DNA of 64,000 bases from 66-474 sp035281745 (GCA_035281745.1 DATEDI010000011.1:123714-187713), one strand, 5' to 3'; shown: positions 55,540 to 64,000, counted from the first letter of the stretch. Notes: a model not told the origin generated them from the letters alone. Numbers and translations are program-made.

Positions 55540-56766
55540 TCAGGGTGACGCGTTGATCCGATATGCCGCCACGTGTCCCTTGACGTCTTCCACGTACACC
55601 GTATCGCCGTTCACCACCGGCCGTGCACGAATCGCATCCTTGGAAAGGCGCATGCGCGCGGCGAGCTTGCCGTCGGAAAGGTCGAGCCAGTGCACGTAAC
55701 CTTCGACACCAGCCACCACCGCGTATTGGCCCTGGATCGCCGGCGCGGTCAGCCAGTGATACTGCAGCGCATCCTGCTTCCACAGGTCGCCGCCGCCATC
55801 CTTCGAGAACGCCCACACCAGCGAGTCGTCATCCACGCCGACCAGTTGCGTGTCGGCAACGCCGACACCCACATAGCTGGAGAACGGCCGGTTCCATGCG
55901 ACCTGCCCTTGCGTCGCATCGATGGCAGTGAGTTCGCCGTGGTAGGCCGTGGCATACAGGATGTTGCCATCGAGCTGCAGCTGATCGTCGGCATCGTTCA
56001 ATTTCTGGATGTCGGTACGGCCCAGGCCCTTGGTGATCGGGACCTTCCACTGGATCGCGCCGGTGTCGCTGCGAAGCGAGACCACGTTGCCGTCATCGCT
56101 GCCGAACATCACCACGCCGTGCGCGGCAAGCAGCGGGCCGTTGCCACGCAGGCTGAGCAGCGGCACGTTGGCTTGGTCATAGAGCCACTTGCGCTCGCCC
56201 GAATTGGCATCGAGCGCGTACACGTAACCGGAGTTGGTGCGGACATACACGGTGCCGGCGTCGATCGCGGGCGGCGAAACCACCTCGTCGTCCACCGCGG
56301 CACTCCACAGTTGTTTGCCGGACGTGGCGTCCATCCCGTACACGTGACCATCGAGCGTGCCGACGACCAGCAGGTTGCCGAGCACGGTCGGGCCGCCCGC
56401 GTAGCGTGCATCCGGACCAGGCTTCTTGTGCTTGAACGGCCAGATGCCGCCACCGACGCGGGTGGATTGTTCCCACACTTCCTTGCCGGTCGCGGCATCC
56501 AGTGCCTCGATCTTGCCGTCGGTGCTGATCAGGTACAGCTTGCCATCCGCGAATGCCGGTTGCAGCCGTACGCCGGATCGCCCGGAGCCGTCACCGATGC
56601 GTGTGGACCATAGCTCCTGCACCTGCACGCTGGGCGTGAATTCCACCAGCGGCTTGGGCGGTTGCACGTTCTCGCCGTGCTTGAATATCTTGTTCCACAA
56701 CCCGCAACCGGACAGTGCAACCGTCGCGACCAGCAGCGGCAACAGCAGGAAATGGCGAAGCTTCAT
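55540..56766 (-). CDS. bamB: Outer membrane assembly lipoprotein BamB
   Basis: Beta-propeller lipoprotein of the BAM complex. The 408-residue precursor has a signal with lipobox LSGC and acylated Cys21, followed by eight PQQ-like repeats (for example YLISTDGKIEALDAATGKEVW, VYGMDATSGKQLWSAAV). ATG overlaps the stop of yfgM. In the usual order it sits between yfgM and der, as here. Confidence 0.95.
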   Translation of the reverse strand: MKLRHFLLLPLLVATVALSGCGLWNKIFKHGENVQPPKPLVEFTPSVQVQELWSTRIGDGSGRSGVRLQPAFADGKLYLISTDGKIEALDAATGKEVWEQSTRVGGGIWPFKHKKPGPDARYAGGPTVLGNLLVVGTLDGHVYGMDATSGKQLWSAAVDDEVVSPPAIDAGTVYVRTNSGYVYALDANSGERKWLYDQANVPLLSLRGNGPLLAAHGVVMFGSDDGNVVSLRSDTGAIQWKVPITKGLGRTDIQKLNDADDQLQLDGNILYATAYHGELTAIDATQGQVAWNRPFSSYVGVGVADTQLVGVDDDSLVWAFSKDGGGDLWKQDALQYHWLTAPAIQGQYAVVAGVEGYVHWLDLSDGKLAARMRLSKDAIRARPVVNGDTVYVEDVKGHVAAYRINASP

Positions 56767-57434
56767 TGAGCCTTGGCTCCGGTCGGCGCAGCGGCATGCT
56801 GCGTGAGGTTGTCCAATTTCATTTGCAACGCGTGGCGCGCGGGCGCGTCGTTGTCCTTGTCGAGCTTCGCCATGGCCTGCTGATAGGCGTCGCGCGCCTC
56901 GCCGGACTTGCCGAGTTTGAGCAGCGCGTCGCCGCGAAGTTCCGCAGACAACGCCGCGTACCCGCCGGAGGGAATGCCGCCCAGTTCCTGCAGCGCCTGC
57001 TGGGCCTGGTCCTGCGCGATCAGCACCCTCGCCAGGCGCAGCGTGAACAGTGACTTCAGGGCCGGCTGTTTGCTGTGGGAGACGGCCCACTGCAGATTCT
57101 GCGCGGCTGGCTTCAAGTCGTTCTTGCCGACGTCGTACTCGGCCACCGCCGCGCTGCCCAGCGCCGCATAAGCAGTATCGGCATAGTTCTTCTGCAGATC
57201 GCCGAGCGCGGCGGCCATCGCCTGCTTGTTGTCGGCCTGCACTGCGTTCTGGATCACGGCGAACTGCGAGGATGCCTGTACCTCATGGTTGGCCTTGTGC
57301 GCCTGCCATTGCCGCCAGCCGAAGATCAGCGCCAGCGCCAGCACCACCCCGACCACGACGGCGATGCCGTTTTCCCTGATCCACTTGCGGACCTGCTCGC
57401 CCTGTTCGTACTGGTCGTAATCTTCGAAAGCCAT
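56763..57434 (-). CDS. yfgM: YfgM family tetratricopeptide membrane protein
   Basis: Inner-membrane ancillary factor of the Sec translocon/periplasmic chaperone network. The 223 residues have a short cytoplasmic N terminus (YDQYEQGEQVRKWIRENG), one membrane helix (22-42) and a TPR_21-type periplasmic domain. The stop overlaps the bamB start (ATGA). hisS, normally next to it in enterics, is absent. Confidence 0.9.
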   Translation of the reverse strand: MAFEDYDQYEQGEQVRKWIRENGIAVVVGVVLALALIFGWRQWQAHKANHEVQASSQFAVIQNAVQADNKQAMAAALGDLQKNYADTAYAALGSAAVAEYDVGKNDLKPAAQNLQWAVSHSKQPALKSLFTLRLARVLIAQDQAQQALQELGGIPSGGYAALSAELRGDALLKLGKSGEARDAYQQAMAKLDKDNDAPARHALQMKLDNLTQHAAAPTGAKAQ

Positions 57435-57580
57435 CGTTCACTCGCGTGCATGCGGAAACCCGCGCGTCGGGAATCGCGCGCGGAACGGCCAAGGATACTG
57501 GAACTCGATCGTTTGTTGAAAAGTGCTTGCCTGCACTTTCCCATGCGCCGCACCCGGAACAAGCGTCGAGCCGGGCCTCG

Positions 57581-57610
57581 GCGGGTCAAATCCTCCGGGA
57601 TTCGACCCGC
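57581..57610. repeat. Strong hairpin between rodZ and yfgM
   Basis: Thirteen-base arms, 12 pairing, with TCCG loop (GCGGGTCAAATCC / GGATTCGACCCGC). A second perfect palindrome CAGCCCG-A-CGGGCTG follows at 57629-57643. There is no U-tract. It may mark the site where ispG-hisS are missing compared with enterics. Confidence 0.45.
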
Positions 57611-57658
57611 GACGGGCGCTTCGCGGCTCAGCCCGACGGGCTGCCCTTCAACACTCCG

Positions 57659-58627
57659 TCAGTCGTTCTCGCCACTGCCGGCAGACGCGGCGAACACATC
57701 GAAGCGGGCAACATTGGCGTGGCGGTACGCGTCCAGCGACAACGGCTGGCCGTCGTGCGTAACGCTGACGCCATCGGCGTTGCCCAGCGTGACGTGTAGC
57801 GGCCCGGCGGCGTGCCAGGTGCGGTTGTCGCCCGCATGCAGCATGCCGGAGTCGACCTTGTTGCCGTCGGCATCGGTGATCTCGAACCAGCAATCGGCGC
57901 GCGCTGAAAGCGTGAGTACATGTTGCCCGGTCGCGGCGAGCGGCATCGGGGCCGGCGTCACTGGCGGCGGGTTGGCCGCATCGCCGTTGTCGCTGAGCCC
58001 GATCGCCGCGAACGGCGTCATCGACGCGCGAAACGGCGTGGCATCGGGCGATGCTTTCGACGGGGCATTTGAAGCGGTGGCGCTGCTCGACGCCGCCGTC
58101 TGCGCGGTGTAAGGCGCCGAGGCCGGCGCCTGATCCAGCGACACGATACGCGCCGAGGGACGCTCCAGCCCACCGCGCAGGCCCAGCAATACCAATGGCA
58201 CCGCGATGGTCGCCGTCAGCACGATGTAGGTTGCCGCGGTGCCGTAGCGCTGCAGCAGCCAGCGCGCCGGCGAGGTGCGTGCCACCGACACCAGCGGCGG
58301 CTGCTCGACCGGCGCCACGGTGCGCAGCGCCTGATTGCAAGCGCCGGCGGGCAGCCCGAGATGGCGCGCGTAGCCCTGCAAGGCACCGCGCAGGAACACG
58401 AAGTGTTCGGGCTCGCCGAAGTCATCCGATTCCAGTCGTTCCAGCACCTTGATCGGCAGGTGCAAAACAGCGGCGCATTCGGGAATGGTCAAGCCCTTCG
58501 CTTCGCGTGCCGCGCGCAAGCGCGCGCCCAGCGAGTCGGGGGCGGGGCCGTGTTCCGCGACGGGCGAAGCGTCTTGGGTGTTCCGGGCGTCAAACAGATC
58601 CCGGCTGTCTTCTTCGCGATCGATCAT
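57659..58627 (-). CDS. rodZ: RodZ-like cytoskeleton protein (HTH plus DUF4115)
   Basis: Transmembrane bridge between MreB and the peptidoglycan machinery. The 322-residue protein has an N-terminal HTH_25 domain (LGARLRAAREAKGLTIPECAAVLHL at about 33-57), a membrane helix near 133-152, a Ser/Ala/Pro-rich linker and a C-terminal DUF4115 beta domain (LTLSARADCWFEITDADGNKV). The arrangement matches RodZ. It is between the PilF gene and yfgM; the start overlaps the PilF gene stop. Confidence 0.9.
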   Translation of the reverse strand: MIDREEDSRDLFDARNTQDASPVAEHGPAPDSLGARLRAAREAKGLTIPECAAVLHLPIKVLERLESDDFGEPEHFVFLRGALQGYARHLGLPAGACNQALRTVAPVEQPPLVSVARTSPARWLLQRYGTAATYIVLTATIAVPLVLLGLRGGLERPSARIVSLDQAPASAPYTAQTAASSSATASNAPSKASPDATPFRASMTPFAAIGLSDNGDAANPPPVTPAPMPLAATGQHVLTLSARADCWFEITDADGNKVDSGMLHAGDNRTWHAAGPLHVTLGNADGVSVTHDGQPLSLDAYRHANVARFDVFAASAGSGEND

Positions 58628-59433
58628 TGGCTGGAACCATCAAGCGATTGCGCCTGCGCCGAATTCGGAAACTGATCCTGCAGACGACTGGAGTAATTGG
58701 CGGCGGTTTCCTTGTCACCAAGACGAGTGGCGATGCGATAACCAAGAAGCAATGAATCGGGCGTGGCCGCGCCTGCCGCCTCGAACTGCTGCAGGTAGCC
58801 ACGCGCCTTGAACGCGTCGCCCTTGCTGTAATCGAGATCGGCCATGGCCAGCAAAGCGGTGCTGTAATTCGGTTCGAGTTCCAACGCCTTGCGCAGGTAG
58901 GCTTCGGCGCCGGCGTAATCGTTGCTCTTCAAGAGGCAGGTGCCGGCGTTGGTGTTGGCCACCGCAGGCGTCTTGTAGAACGGGTCGGCCAGCGCGCGCT
59001 TGAAGTAGCGCATCGCATCCTGCTGCTTGCCGGTCTCGCACAGGAACTTGCCGTAGTTGTTGTTGGTGTCGCCGTTGGAGGGATCCAGCGCGATGGCGGC
59101 GCGGAATTCCTTGTCGGCATCCTGCAGGCGATTGATGCGCCACTCGAGGATAGCCAGCATGGTGTGCGCCGGGATGTACTTGTCGTCGAAGGTCAGCGCC
59201 TTCTTGAGCGCAGTCTCGGCGTCCTTCAGATTGTTCTGGCCCATGTAGGCCACCGCGAGCTGCGTATGCGTCTGCGCGGCCGACTGTTTGTCTTCCTTGG
59301 CGCTGTCGCGCGGCGCCTGCTTCAGGTTGCTCATCTGCGTCGGGTAATCGATGATCGCCGGATCGTGCTTGCACGCGCCGAGCCCCAGCGCGAGCACCAT
59401 CGCCGTCGACACCAGGACCGACTTACGCAGCAT
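58624..59433 (-). CDS. pilF: Type IV pilus biogenesis lipoprotein PilF/PilW
   Basis: TPR pilotin for assembly of the PilQ secretin. The 269-residue precursor has a lipobox LGAC (Cys21) and six TPR-like units (HTQLAVAYMGQNNLKDAETALKKAL, LEWRINRLQDADKEFRAAIAL). The second ATG was preferred because GAGG lies nine bases upstream. Stop overlaps rodZ start; start overlaps the rlmN end. Confidence 0.92.
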   Translation of the reverse strand: MLRKSVLVSTAMVLALGLGACKHDPAIIDYPTQMSNLKQAPRDSAKEDKQSAAQTHTQLAVAYMGQNNLKDAETALKKALTFDDKYIPAHTMLAILEWRINRLQDADKEFRAAIALDPSNGDTNNNYGKFLCETGKQQDAMRYFKRALADPFYKTPAVANTNAGTCLLKSNDYAGAEAYLRKALELEPNYSTALLAMADLDYSKGDAFKARGYLQQFEAAGAATPDSLLLGYRIATRLGDKETAANYSSRLQDQFPNSAQAQSLDGSSQ

Positions 59434-60553
59434 GGGCATGGACCTCGGGTTGTGTCGCCGCTTCGACGCGGCGCTGGAATTCCGCGTGACGGCGGGTGCG
59501 ATCGGCCACCTTGCCCTTCAACTGCCCGCAGGCGGCATCGATGTCCTCGCCGCGGGTGCGCCGCACCATCGCCTGCACGCCGGCGTTCAACAGGATGGTC
59601 TGGAAATCGCGGATCACTGTTTCGTCCGAACGTTCGTACTGCGTACCGGGGAACGGGTTGAAAGGAATCAGGTTCACCTTCCCGGGCAGGCGGCGCATCA
59701 GCTTGACCAATTGCTTCGCCAGCGCCGGCGTGTCGTTGATGCCTTTCATCAACGTGTATTCGAAGGTGATCGTCGCGCGCGGTTTGCGCGCCGCGTAACG
59801 CGCGCAGGCGTCCAGCAGTTCGTCGATGCCCCAGCGCTTGTTGAGTGGCACCAGTTGCGTGCGCAAGTCGTTGTTGGGCGCGTGCAGCGACACCGCCAGC
59901 GACACGTCCGCGACTTCGCCCAGCTTGTCGATCATCGGCACCACGCCGGCCGTCGACAGCGTCACGCGCTTGGACGCCAGTCCGAAGCCGAGATCGTCGC
60001 GCATCAGGCTCATGGCCCTGACGACGTTGTCGAAGTTCAGCAGCGGTTCGCCCATGCCCATCATCACCACGTTGGTGATGCGGCGCTGCTGGTGGGTGAC
60101 GTTGCCGAGCTGCTTCGCCGCGTGCCACACCTGCCCGATGATTTCGGAGGCGCCGAGGTTGCGGTTGAAGCCTTGGGCGCCGGTGGAACAGAAGGTGCAG
60201 TTGAGGCCACAGCCGATTTGCGAGGACACGCAAAGGGTGCCGCGCGTCGGCTCCGGGATGTACACGGTTTCGACCGCGTTGCCCGCATCCATGCCCAAGA
60301 GCCACTTGCGGGTGCCATCGCTGGAAGCCGTGTCCAGCAAGGCTTTCGGCGGCGCGACTAGCGCCACTTCCGGCAGCTTCTCACGCAGCGACTTGCCGAG
60401 ATCGGTCATCGCCCCGAAATCGCTTTCGAGGCGGTGATAGATCCACTTCATCACCTGATCGGCGCGCCAAGGCTTCTCGCCAAGTCCGGCGAAGAAGTCA
60501 CGCATTCCGTCGCGATCGAAGTCCAGTAGATTGGCACGGGCCACGTCGGCCAT
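59423..60553 (-). CDS. rlmN: Dual-specificity 23S rRNA/tRNA methyltransferase RlmN
   Basis: Radical SAM enzyme methylating A2503 of 23S rRNA and A37 of some tRNAs. The CX3CX2C cluster motif CGLNCTFC is at Cys115, Cys119 and Cys122, and the C-terminal Cys in DAACG supplies the methyl-carrying residue. The 376-residue length and MGMGEPLLN are typical. The second ATG was preferred from ribosome-binding spacing. Confidence 0.95.
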   Translation of the reverse strand: MADVARANLLDFDRDGMRDFFAGLGEKPWRADQVMKWIYHRLESDFGAMTDLGKSLREKLPEVALVAPPKALLDTASSDGTRKWLLGMDAGNAVETVYIPEPTRGTLCVSSQIGCGLNCTFCSTGAQGFNRNLGASEIIGQVWHAAKQLGNVTHQQRRITNVVMMGMGEPLLNFDNVVRAMSLMRDDLGFGLASKRVTLSTAGVVPMIDKLGEVADVSLAVSLHAPNNDLRTQLVPLNKRWGIDELLDACARYAARKPRATITFEYTLMKGINDTPALAKQLVKLMRRLPGKVNLIPFNPFPGTQYERSDETVIRDFQTILLNAGVQAMVRRTRGEDIDAACGQLKGKVADRTRRHAEFQRRVEAATQPEVHAHAA

Positions 60554-60574
60554 GTGCATTCCCCGAAAAGCAAA

Positions 60575-61003
60575 TTACCCGCGAGGACAGAGTTCCGTCG
60601 CGGCAAAGAAGTAACCGATTTCGAAACGCGCGGTATCCGGGCCGTCCGAGCCGTGCACCGCATTGGCGTCGATGCTTTGTGCGAAATCCGCGCGGATGGT
60701 TCCCGCGGCCGCATCCTTCGGATTGGTGGCGCCCATCAACTCGCGGTTCCGGGCGATCGCGCCCTCGCCTTCCAGCACCTGGATCATCACCGGGCCCGAC
60801 ACCATGAACTCGACCAGCGGCTTGAAGAACGGGCGCTCGCGATGCACCGCATAAAAGCCTTCTGCTTCCGCGCGCGAGAGCTGTTTCATCTTGGCCGCGA
60901 TCACCTTCAGCCCGGCATTCTCGAATCGTGCGTAAATCTGCCCGACCACGTTTTTGACAACGGCATCGGGTTTGATGATCGAAAGGGTGCGCTCCAGCGC
61001 CAT
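60575..61003 (-). CDS. ndk: Nucleoside diphosphate kinase
   Basis: Balances nucleoside triphosphate pools. The 142-residue protein has ERTLSIIKPDAVVKN at the start and the phospho-His motif NAVHGSD with His117. Its start is the ATG at MALERT; a longer upstream frame has no homology. It leads into rlmN on the same strand. Confidence 0.96.
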   Translation of the reverse strand: MALERTLSIIKPDAVVKNVVGQIYARFENAGLKVIAAKMKQLSRAEAEGFYAVHRERPFFKPLVEFMVSGPVMIQVLEGEGAIARNRELMGATNPKDAAAGTIRADFAQSIDANAVHGSDGPDTARFEIGYFFAATELCPRG

Positions 61004-61164
61004 GTTTTCCTCGACTTGCTGATGAAAGATAAAAAAACGCGCACGAAACCCATCCGGGTTCGTGAGCATATCCTGAAAAACCCGCGCAAAATGCGGAGTT
61101 AGCTCACAAAAGAGTGAAAGATTCTAGCTCAATGGCACGGACGAGGCCAAGGGCGACCAGACGT

Positions 61165-61193
61165 TTGACCGGAGTATCCGTTCAGCCTAGACT
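61165..61193 (+). promoter_or_regulatory. Candidate sigma70 promoter of the psrA-like gene
   Basis: TTGACC and TAGACT are separated by 17 bases (matching -35 5/6 and -10 4/6). The operator palindrome begins at the last base of the -10, so repression by occlusion is plausible. Prediction from consensus only. Confidence 0.45.
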
Positions 61194-61210
61194 TCAAACG
61201 TTTGTTTGAA
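61193..61210. promoter_or_regulatory. PsrA-type operator (CAAAC-GTTTG palindrome)
   Basis: The string TTCAAACGTTTGTTTGAA contains the perfect 10-base palindrome CAAACGTTTG and matches the PsrA-type pattern C/GAAAC-N-GTTTG/C known from Pseudomonas. It lies 25 bases before the start codon of the regulator gene and overlaps its predicted promoter, consistent with autorepression. Confidence 0.7.
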
Positions 61211-61234
61211 ATTGTGATTGAGCAGGGAAAAGGC

Positions 61235-61855
61235 ATGCGCGACAACCCGCAATTCTCCACCCGCCAGCGCATCTTGGGCGCCGCGGAGGAGCTGTTCGCG
61301 GAACGCGGTTTCGCCGCCGCGTCGCTGCGTCAGGTCACCGCAGCCGCCAAGGTCAATCTCGCCGCCGTCAACTACCACTTCGGTTCCAAGAACAATCTGA
61401 TCGAAGAGGTTTTTCGCCGCCGGCTGGACGAACTGAGCGATCGTCGCCTCGAACGCCTGGCCGCACTTGCCAAGTCCGATTCCGTCACCCTCGAGGACCT
61501 GCTCGACGCGTTCATCACGCCGGCGCTGGAACTATCGCTGGACCGCGAAGGCGGATCGGTTTTCATGCGCGTGCTGGCGCGCGCATTCGCCGAGCACAAC
61601 AGCAACTTGCGCACGTTCCTGTCGGACAACTACGGCTACGTGCTCAAGGATTTCGCGGCGGCATTCGCGCGATTGCTGCCGCAGCTCGACAAGCAGGAAT
61701 TGTACTGGCGGCTGGATATCGCGGTCGGTGCGCTCACCTACGCCATGGCCGATTTCGGCATGATCAAGCGCCGCAGCGGCGAAAGCGAACGCACGCACCG
61801 CGAACAGAGGGCCAAGCACCTGATCCATTTCACCGCGGCAGGCTTGCGGGCGTAG
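61235..61855 (+). CDS. psrA: PsrA-like TetR-family regulator
   Basis: Probable fatty-acid-responsive repressor of beta-oxidation genes. The 206-residue protein has a TetR helix-turn-helix (about 8-56: RQRILGAAEELFAERGFAAASLRQV, ANYHFGSKNNLIEEVF-like string) and a C-terminal ligand domain. The operator upstream and the adjacent FadN-type gene support the PsrA assignment. The ATG at MRDNPQ was chosen; an upstream ATG lies within the operator. Confidence 0.85.
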   Translation: MRDNPQFSTRQRILGAAEELFAERGFAAASLRQVTAAAKVNLAAVNYHFGSKNNLIEEVFRRRLDELSDRRLERLAALAKSDSVTLEDLLDAFITPALELSLDREGGSVFMRVLARAFAEHNSNLRTFLSDNYGYVLKDFAAAFARLLPQLDKQELYWRLDIAVGALTYAMADFGMIKRRSGESERTHREQRAKHLIHFTAAGLRA

Positions 61856-61913
61856 CCATGCGATCGTCCGTGATCGCTGTTCCGTCGGAGGCGCCAATTA
61901 AAATTGCTTCAGC

Positions 61914-62017
61914 AAGCAGCCGTCCGCGGCGCTGGGCGCCGCCCGACCATCCTTGGCCGGTCGCTTGACCGGGCACGCGATGCCACCGGCATGGCGCAAG
62001 CGCCCGTCCTCGCCCTG
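61914..62017. repeat. Dispersed 105-bp repeat, copy B (upstream of fad gene)
   Basis: Copy of the element at 49241-49348. Its hairpin is CCGGTC-GCTT-GACCGG (61957-61972), which differs from copy A's GGCCG/CGGCC stem but is also perfectly paired, and ATGCC/GGCAT appears at the position of copy A's second stem. Confidence 0.65.
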
Positions 62018-62099
62018 ACTTTTCACGACGGCGGCTTCGCATGCCACATTTCCGCAACCGCTTTCTGCACTGACGAATCAACTGCTCCACGGAGTTTTC

Positions 62100-64000
62100 A
62101 TGTCTGACATCCTTCGCATCCGCAAAGCCGCCGTGCTGGGTGCTGGCGTGATGGGCGCGCAAATCGCGGCCCATCTGGCCAACGCCGGCATCGAAACCGT
62201 ACTGTTCGACCTCGCCGCCAAGGAGGGCCCGAAGAACGGCATCGCCGTCAAGGCCATCCAGCATCTCGGCAAGATGTCGCCCGCGCCACTGGCGGTGAAG
62301 GAACTCGCAAGCGCCATCGCGCCCGCTGATTACGACGAGAACCTCGCCGCGCTGAAGGACTGCGATTTCGTGATCGAGGCGATCGCCGAACGGATGGACT
62401 GGAAGCTCGATCTCTACCAGAAGGTCGCCGCGCACATCCCGGAACACACGATCCTGGCCAGCAATACCTCGGGCCTGTCGATCAACAAGCTGGCCGGGGC
62501 GTTGCCGGAAAACCTGCGGCATCGGTTCTGCGGCGTGCACTTCTTCAACCCGCCGCGTTACATGCAGCTGGTCGAAGTAATTCCGGGCAAGTCCACCGAT
62601 CGCGGCCTGCTCGAAGGGCTGGAAGCGTTCCTCACGTCCACGCTCGGCAAAGGTGTGGTGTTCGCGAAAGACACGCCCAACTTCATCGGCAACCGCATCG
62701 GCGTGTTCTCGATCCTCTCGACGATGCATCACACCACACAATTCAAACTCGGCTTTGACGCCGTGGATGCACTAACCGGCCCCGCGATCGGCCGACCGAA
62801 ATCGGCGACGTATCGCACTGCCGACGTGGTCGGTCTCGACACCATGGCGCACGTCATCAAGACCATGGCCGACACCCTGCCCGACGATCCGTGGCACGAA
62901 CACTTCAAGTCGCCCGCGTGGTTGACCGCGCTGATCGAGAAAGGCGCGCTGGGTGCGAAGGTCGGCGCGGGTTTTTATCGCAAGGCCGGCAAGGAAATCC
63001 AGGTATTGGATCTCGCGCAGCAGGATTACCGCGCGTCGGAACAGAAGGCTTCTGATGAAGTCACCGCCATCCTGGCGATCAAGAACCCGGCCGAGAAGTT
63101 CGCCAAGCTGCGCGAATCGAAAGACCCGCAGGCGCAGTTCCTGTGGGCGTGCTTCCGCGACCTGTTCCACTACACCGCGTACCACCTCGAAGGCATCGCC
63201 GAAACCGCGCGCGACGTAGATTTCGCGATCCGCTGGGGCTACGGCTGGAAGCTCGGCCCGTTTGAGACCTGGCAGGCCGCGGGTTGGGAACAGGTCGCCA
63301 GGTGGATCGCCGAGGACATCGCCGCCGGCAAGACCATGAGCAACGCGCCCCTGCCCGCGTGGGTGACCGACGGGCGCAAGGGCGTGCACTTCGCGGACGG
63401 TTCGTATTCTCCACGCGAGAAGAGAGCCATTCCCCGCTCGTCGGCGCCGGTCTACATGCGCCAGTTGTTCCCCGACGCGCTGATCGGCGAGAAATTCGAT
63501 ACCGGCACGACGGTCTGGGAAAACGACGGCATCCGCCTGTGGACGCTGGGCGGCGACGACGTCGGCATCATCAGTTTCAAGACCAAGATGTGCACCTTCG
63601 ACGACCATGTGCTGGACGGCATCCAGCACGCGGTTGGCCTTGCCGAGCAGAAACTGAAGGCGCTGGTGGTGTGGCAGACCGGCCCGGTGTTCTCGGCCGG
63701 TGCCAACCTCAAAGGCGTGCTGGCGCTTTTGAAGGAAGGCAAGGTTTCGCAACTCGAAGCCATGATCGCCAACTTCCAGCGCGCGACCCAACGCGTGCAG
63801 CACGGCCTCGTGCCGACCGTGGCTGCGGTGCGCGGCCTGTGCCTGGGCGGCGGCTGCGAATTGCAGATGCACACCGCGCGTACGGTCGCGGCACTGGAAA
63901 GCTACATCGGATTGGTCGAAGCCGGGGTCGGCCTGCTGCCGGCCGGCGGTGGTCTGAAGGAAATCGCCGAGCGCTGCGCGCGCGCAGCGTTCACCGACGA
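62100..64000 (+). CDS. FadN-type 3-hydroxyacyl-CoA dehydrogenase/enoyl-CoA hydratase (3' truncated by window edge)
   Basis: Fatty acid beta-oxidation enzyme with the dehydrogenase domain first and the hydratase/isomerase domain last, the reverse of FadB/FadJ and as in YusL/FadN. An N-terminal NAD motif VLGAGVMGAQIAAHLANAG is at residues 11-29, 3HCDH motifs FFNPPRYMQLVEVIPG and NFIGNRIG follow, and the crotonase domain with GLCLGGGCELQM appears near residue 580. About 633 of roughly 790 residues are in the window. Regulation by the PsrA-like protein is inferred. Confidence 0.92.
   Translation, partial: MSDILRIRKAAVLGAGVMGAQIAAHLANAGIETVLFDLAAKEGPKNGIAVKAIQHLGKMSPAPLAVKELASAIAPADYDENLAALKDCDFVIEAIAERMDWKLDLYQKVAAHIPEHTILASNTSGLSINKLAGALPENLRHRFCGVHFFNPPRYMQLVEVIPGKSTDRGLLEGLEAFLTSTLGKGVVFAKDTPNFIGNRIGVFSILSTMHHTTQFKLGFDAVDALTGPAIGRPKSATYRTADVVGLDTMAHVIKTMADTLPDDPWHEHFKSPAWLTALIEKGALGAKVGAGFYRKAGKEIQVLDLAQQDYRASEQKASDEVTAILAIKNPAEKFAKLRESKDPQAQFLWACFRDLFHYTAYHLEGIAETARDVDFAIRWGYGWKLGPFETWQAAGWEQVARWIAEDIAAGKTMSNAPLPAWVTDGRKGVHFADGSYSPREKRAIPRSSAPVYMRQLFPDALIGEKFDTGTTVWENDGIRLWTLGGDDVGIISFKTKMCTFDDHVLDGIQHAVGLAEQKLKALVVWQTGPVFSAGANLKGVLALLKEGKVSQLEAMIANFQRATQRVQHGLVPTVAAVRGLCLGGGCELQMHTARTVAALESYIGLVEAGVGLLPAGGGLKEIAERCARAAFTD

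Noticed and set aside
57581..57610. tRNA-like arm in the rodZ-yfgM gap
   Set aside because: Only one hairpin resembling a T-arm; no acceptor or anticodon structure around it.

Overview
The window looks like a chromosomal stretch of a high-GC gammaproteobacterium of the order Xanthomonadales, most likely family Rhodanobacteraceae (Rhodanobacter/Dyella-like). This is inferred from gene orders (comEC-exbB-exbD-msbA-lpxK; der-bamB-yfgM-rodZ-pilF-rlmN-ndk; a PsrA-like regulator next to a FadN-type beta-oxidation protein), from an Xer-activation gene of a type common in Xanthomonadaceae filamentous elements, and from strong GC bias at third codon positions. No rRNA, tRNA, CRISPR array or classical insertion sequence was seen. 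Almost everything outside 30-43 kb is core genome.

0-17 kb: the 3' part of comEC, an ExbB/ExbD proton-channel pair, msbA and lpxK (lipid A export and synthesis), a CPA2 antiporter and a DHA2 drug exporter, a 570-base intergenic stretch rich in inverted repeats, then ligA-epmA, a DUF2461 gene with sbcB, orn, and a TPR-like envelope protein. 16.6-29.6 kb: a carbon-metabolism block. gnd-pgl run leftward, and a rightward, start/stop-overlapping run carries a GH94-type phosphorylase, zwf, a HAD hydrolase, tal, pgi and pgm. Together they could convert a beta-glucan-derived sugar phosphate through Pgm into the oxidative pentose phosphate pathway.

29.6-43.9 kb is the accessory part. It has two small stress-type proteins (DUF2945, PRC-barrel) and a leftward five-gene operon of unknown function (771-aa Cys-rich protein, DUF1360-like membrane protein, small phage-like protein, 435-aa protein bounded by CCPP motifs, G1-type glutamic peptidase). 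Upstream on the same strand is an AraC protein whose receiver-like domain has Glu where the phospho-Asp should be. Next comes a 1.66-kb element bounded by a 17-bp dif-like repeat and carrying a XafT/VC1465-family Xer activator, then a decayed hybrid histidine kinase, a BON-domain protein, tadA, a redoxin, a DUF899 protein coupled to a small membrane protein, and a GST.

44-64 kb is again mostly core: a regulator/beta-propeller pair, guaB-guaA, folD, DUF1244, a molybdenum cofactor set (moeB, moeA, mobA), the der-bamB-yfgM-rodZ-pilF-rlmN-ndk block without ispG and hisS, a PsrA-like TetR regulator with a clear operator, and the 5' part of a FadN-type hydroxyacyl-CoA dehydrogenase that runs off the right edge.

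The best candidates for something undescribed are the 30.6-36.9 kb operon with its regulator, the small Xer element, a roughly 105-bp repeat present twice (folD 3' end and upstream of the fad gene) whose hairpins seem to covary, and the structured orphan region at about 9.1-9.4 kb.
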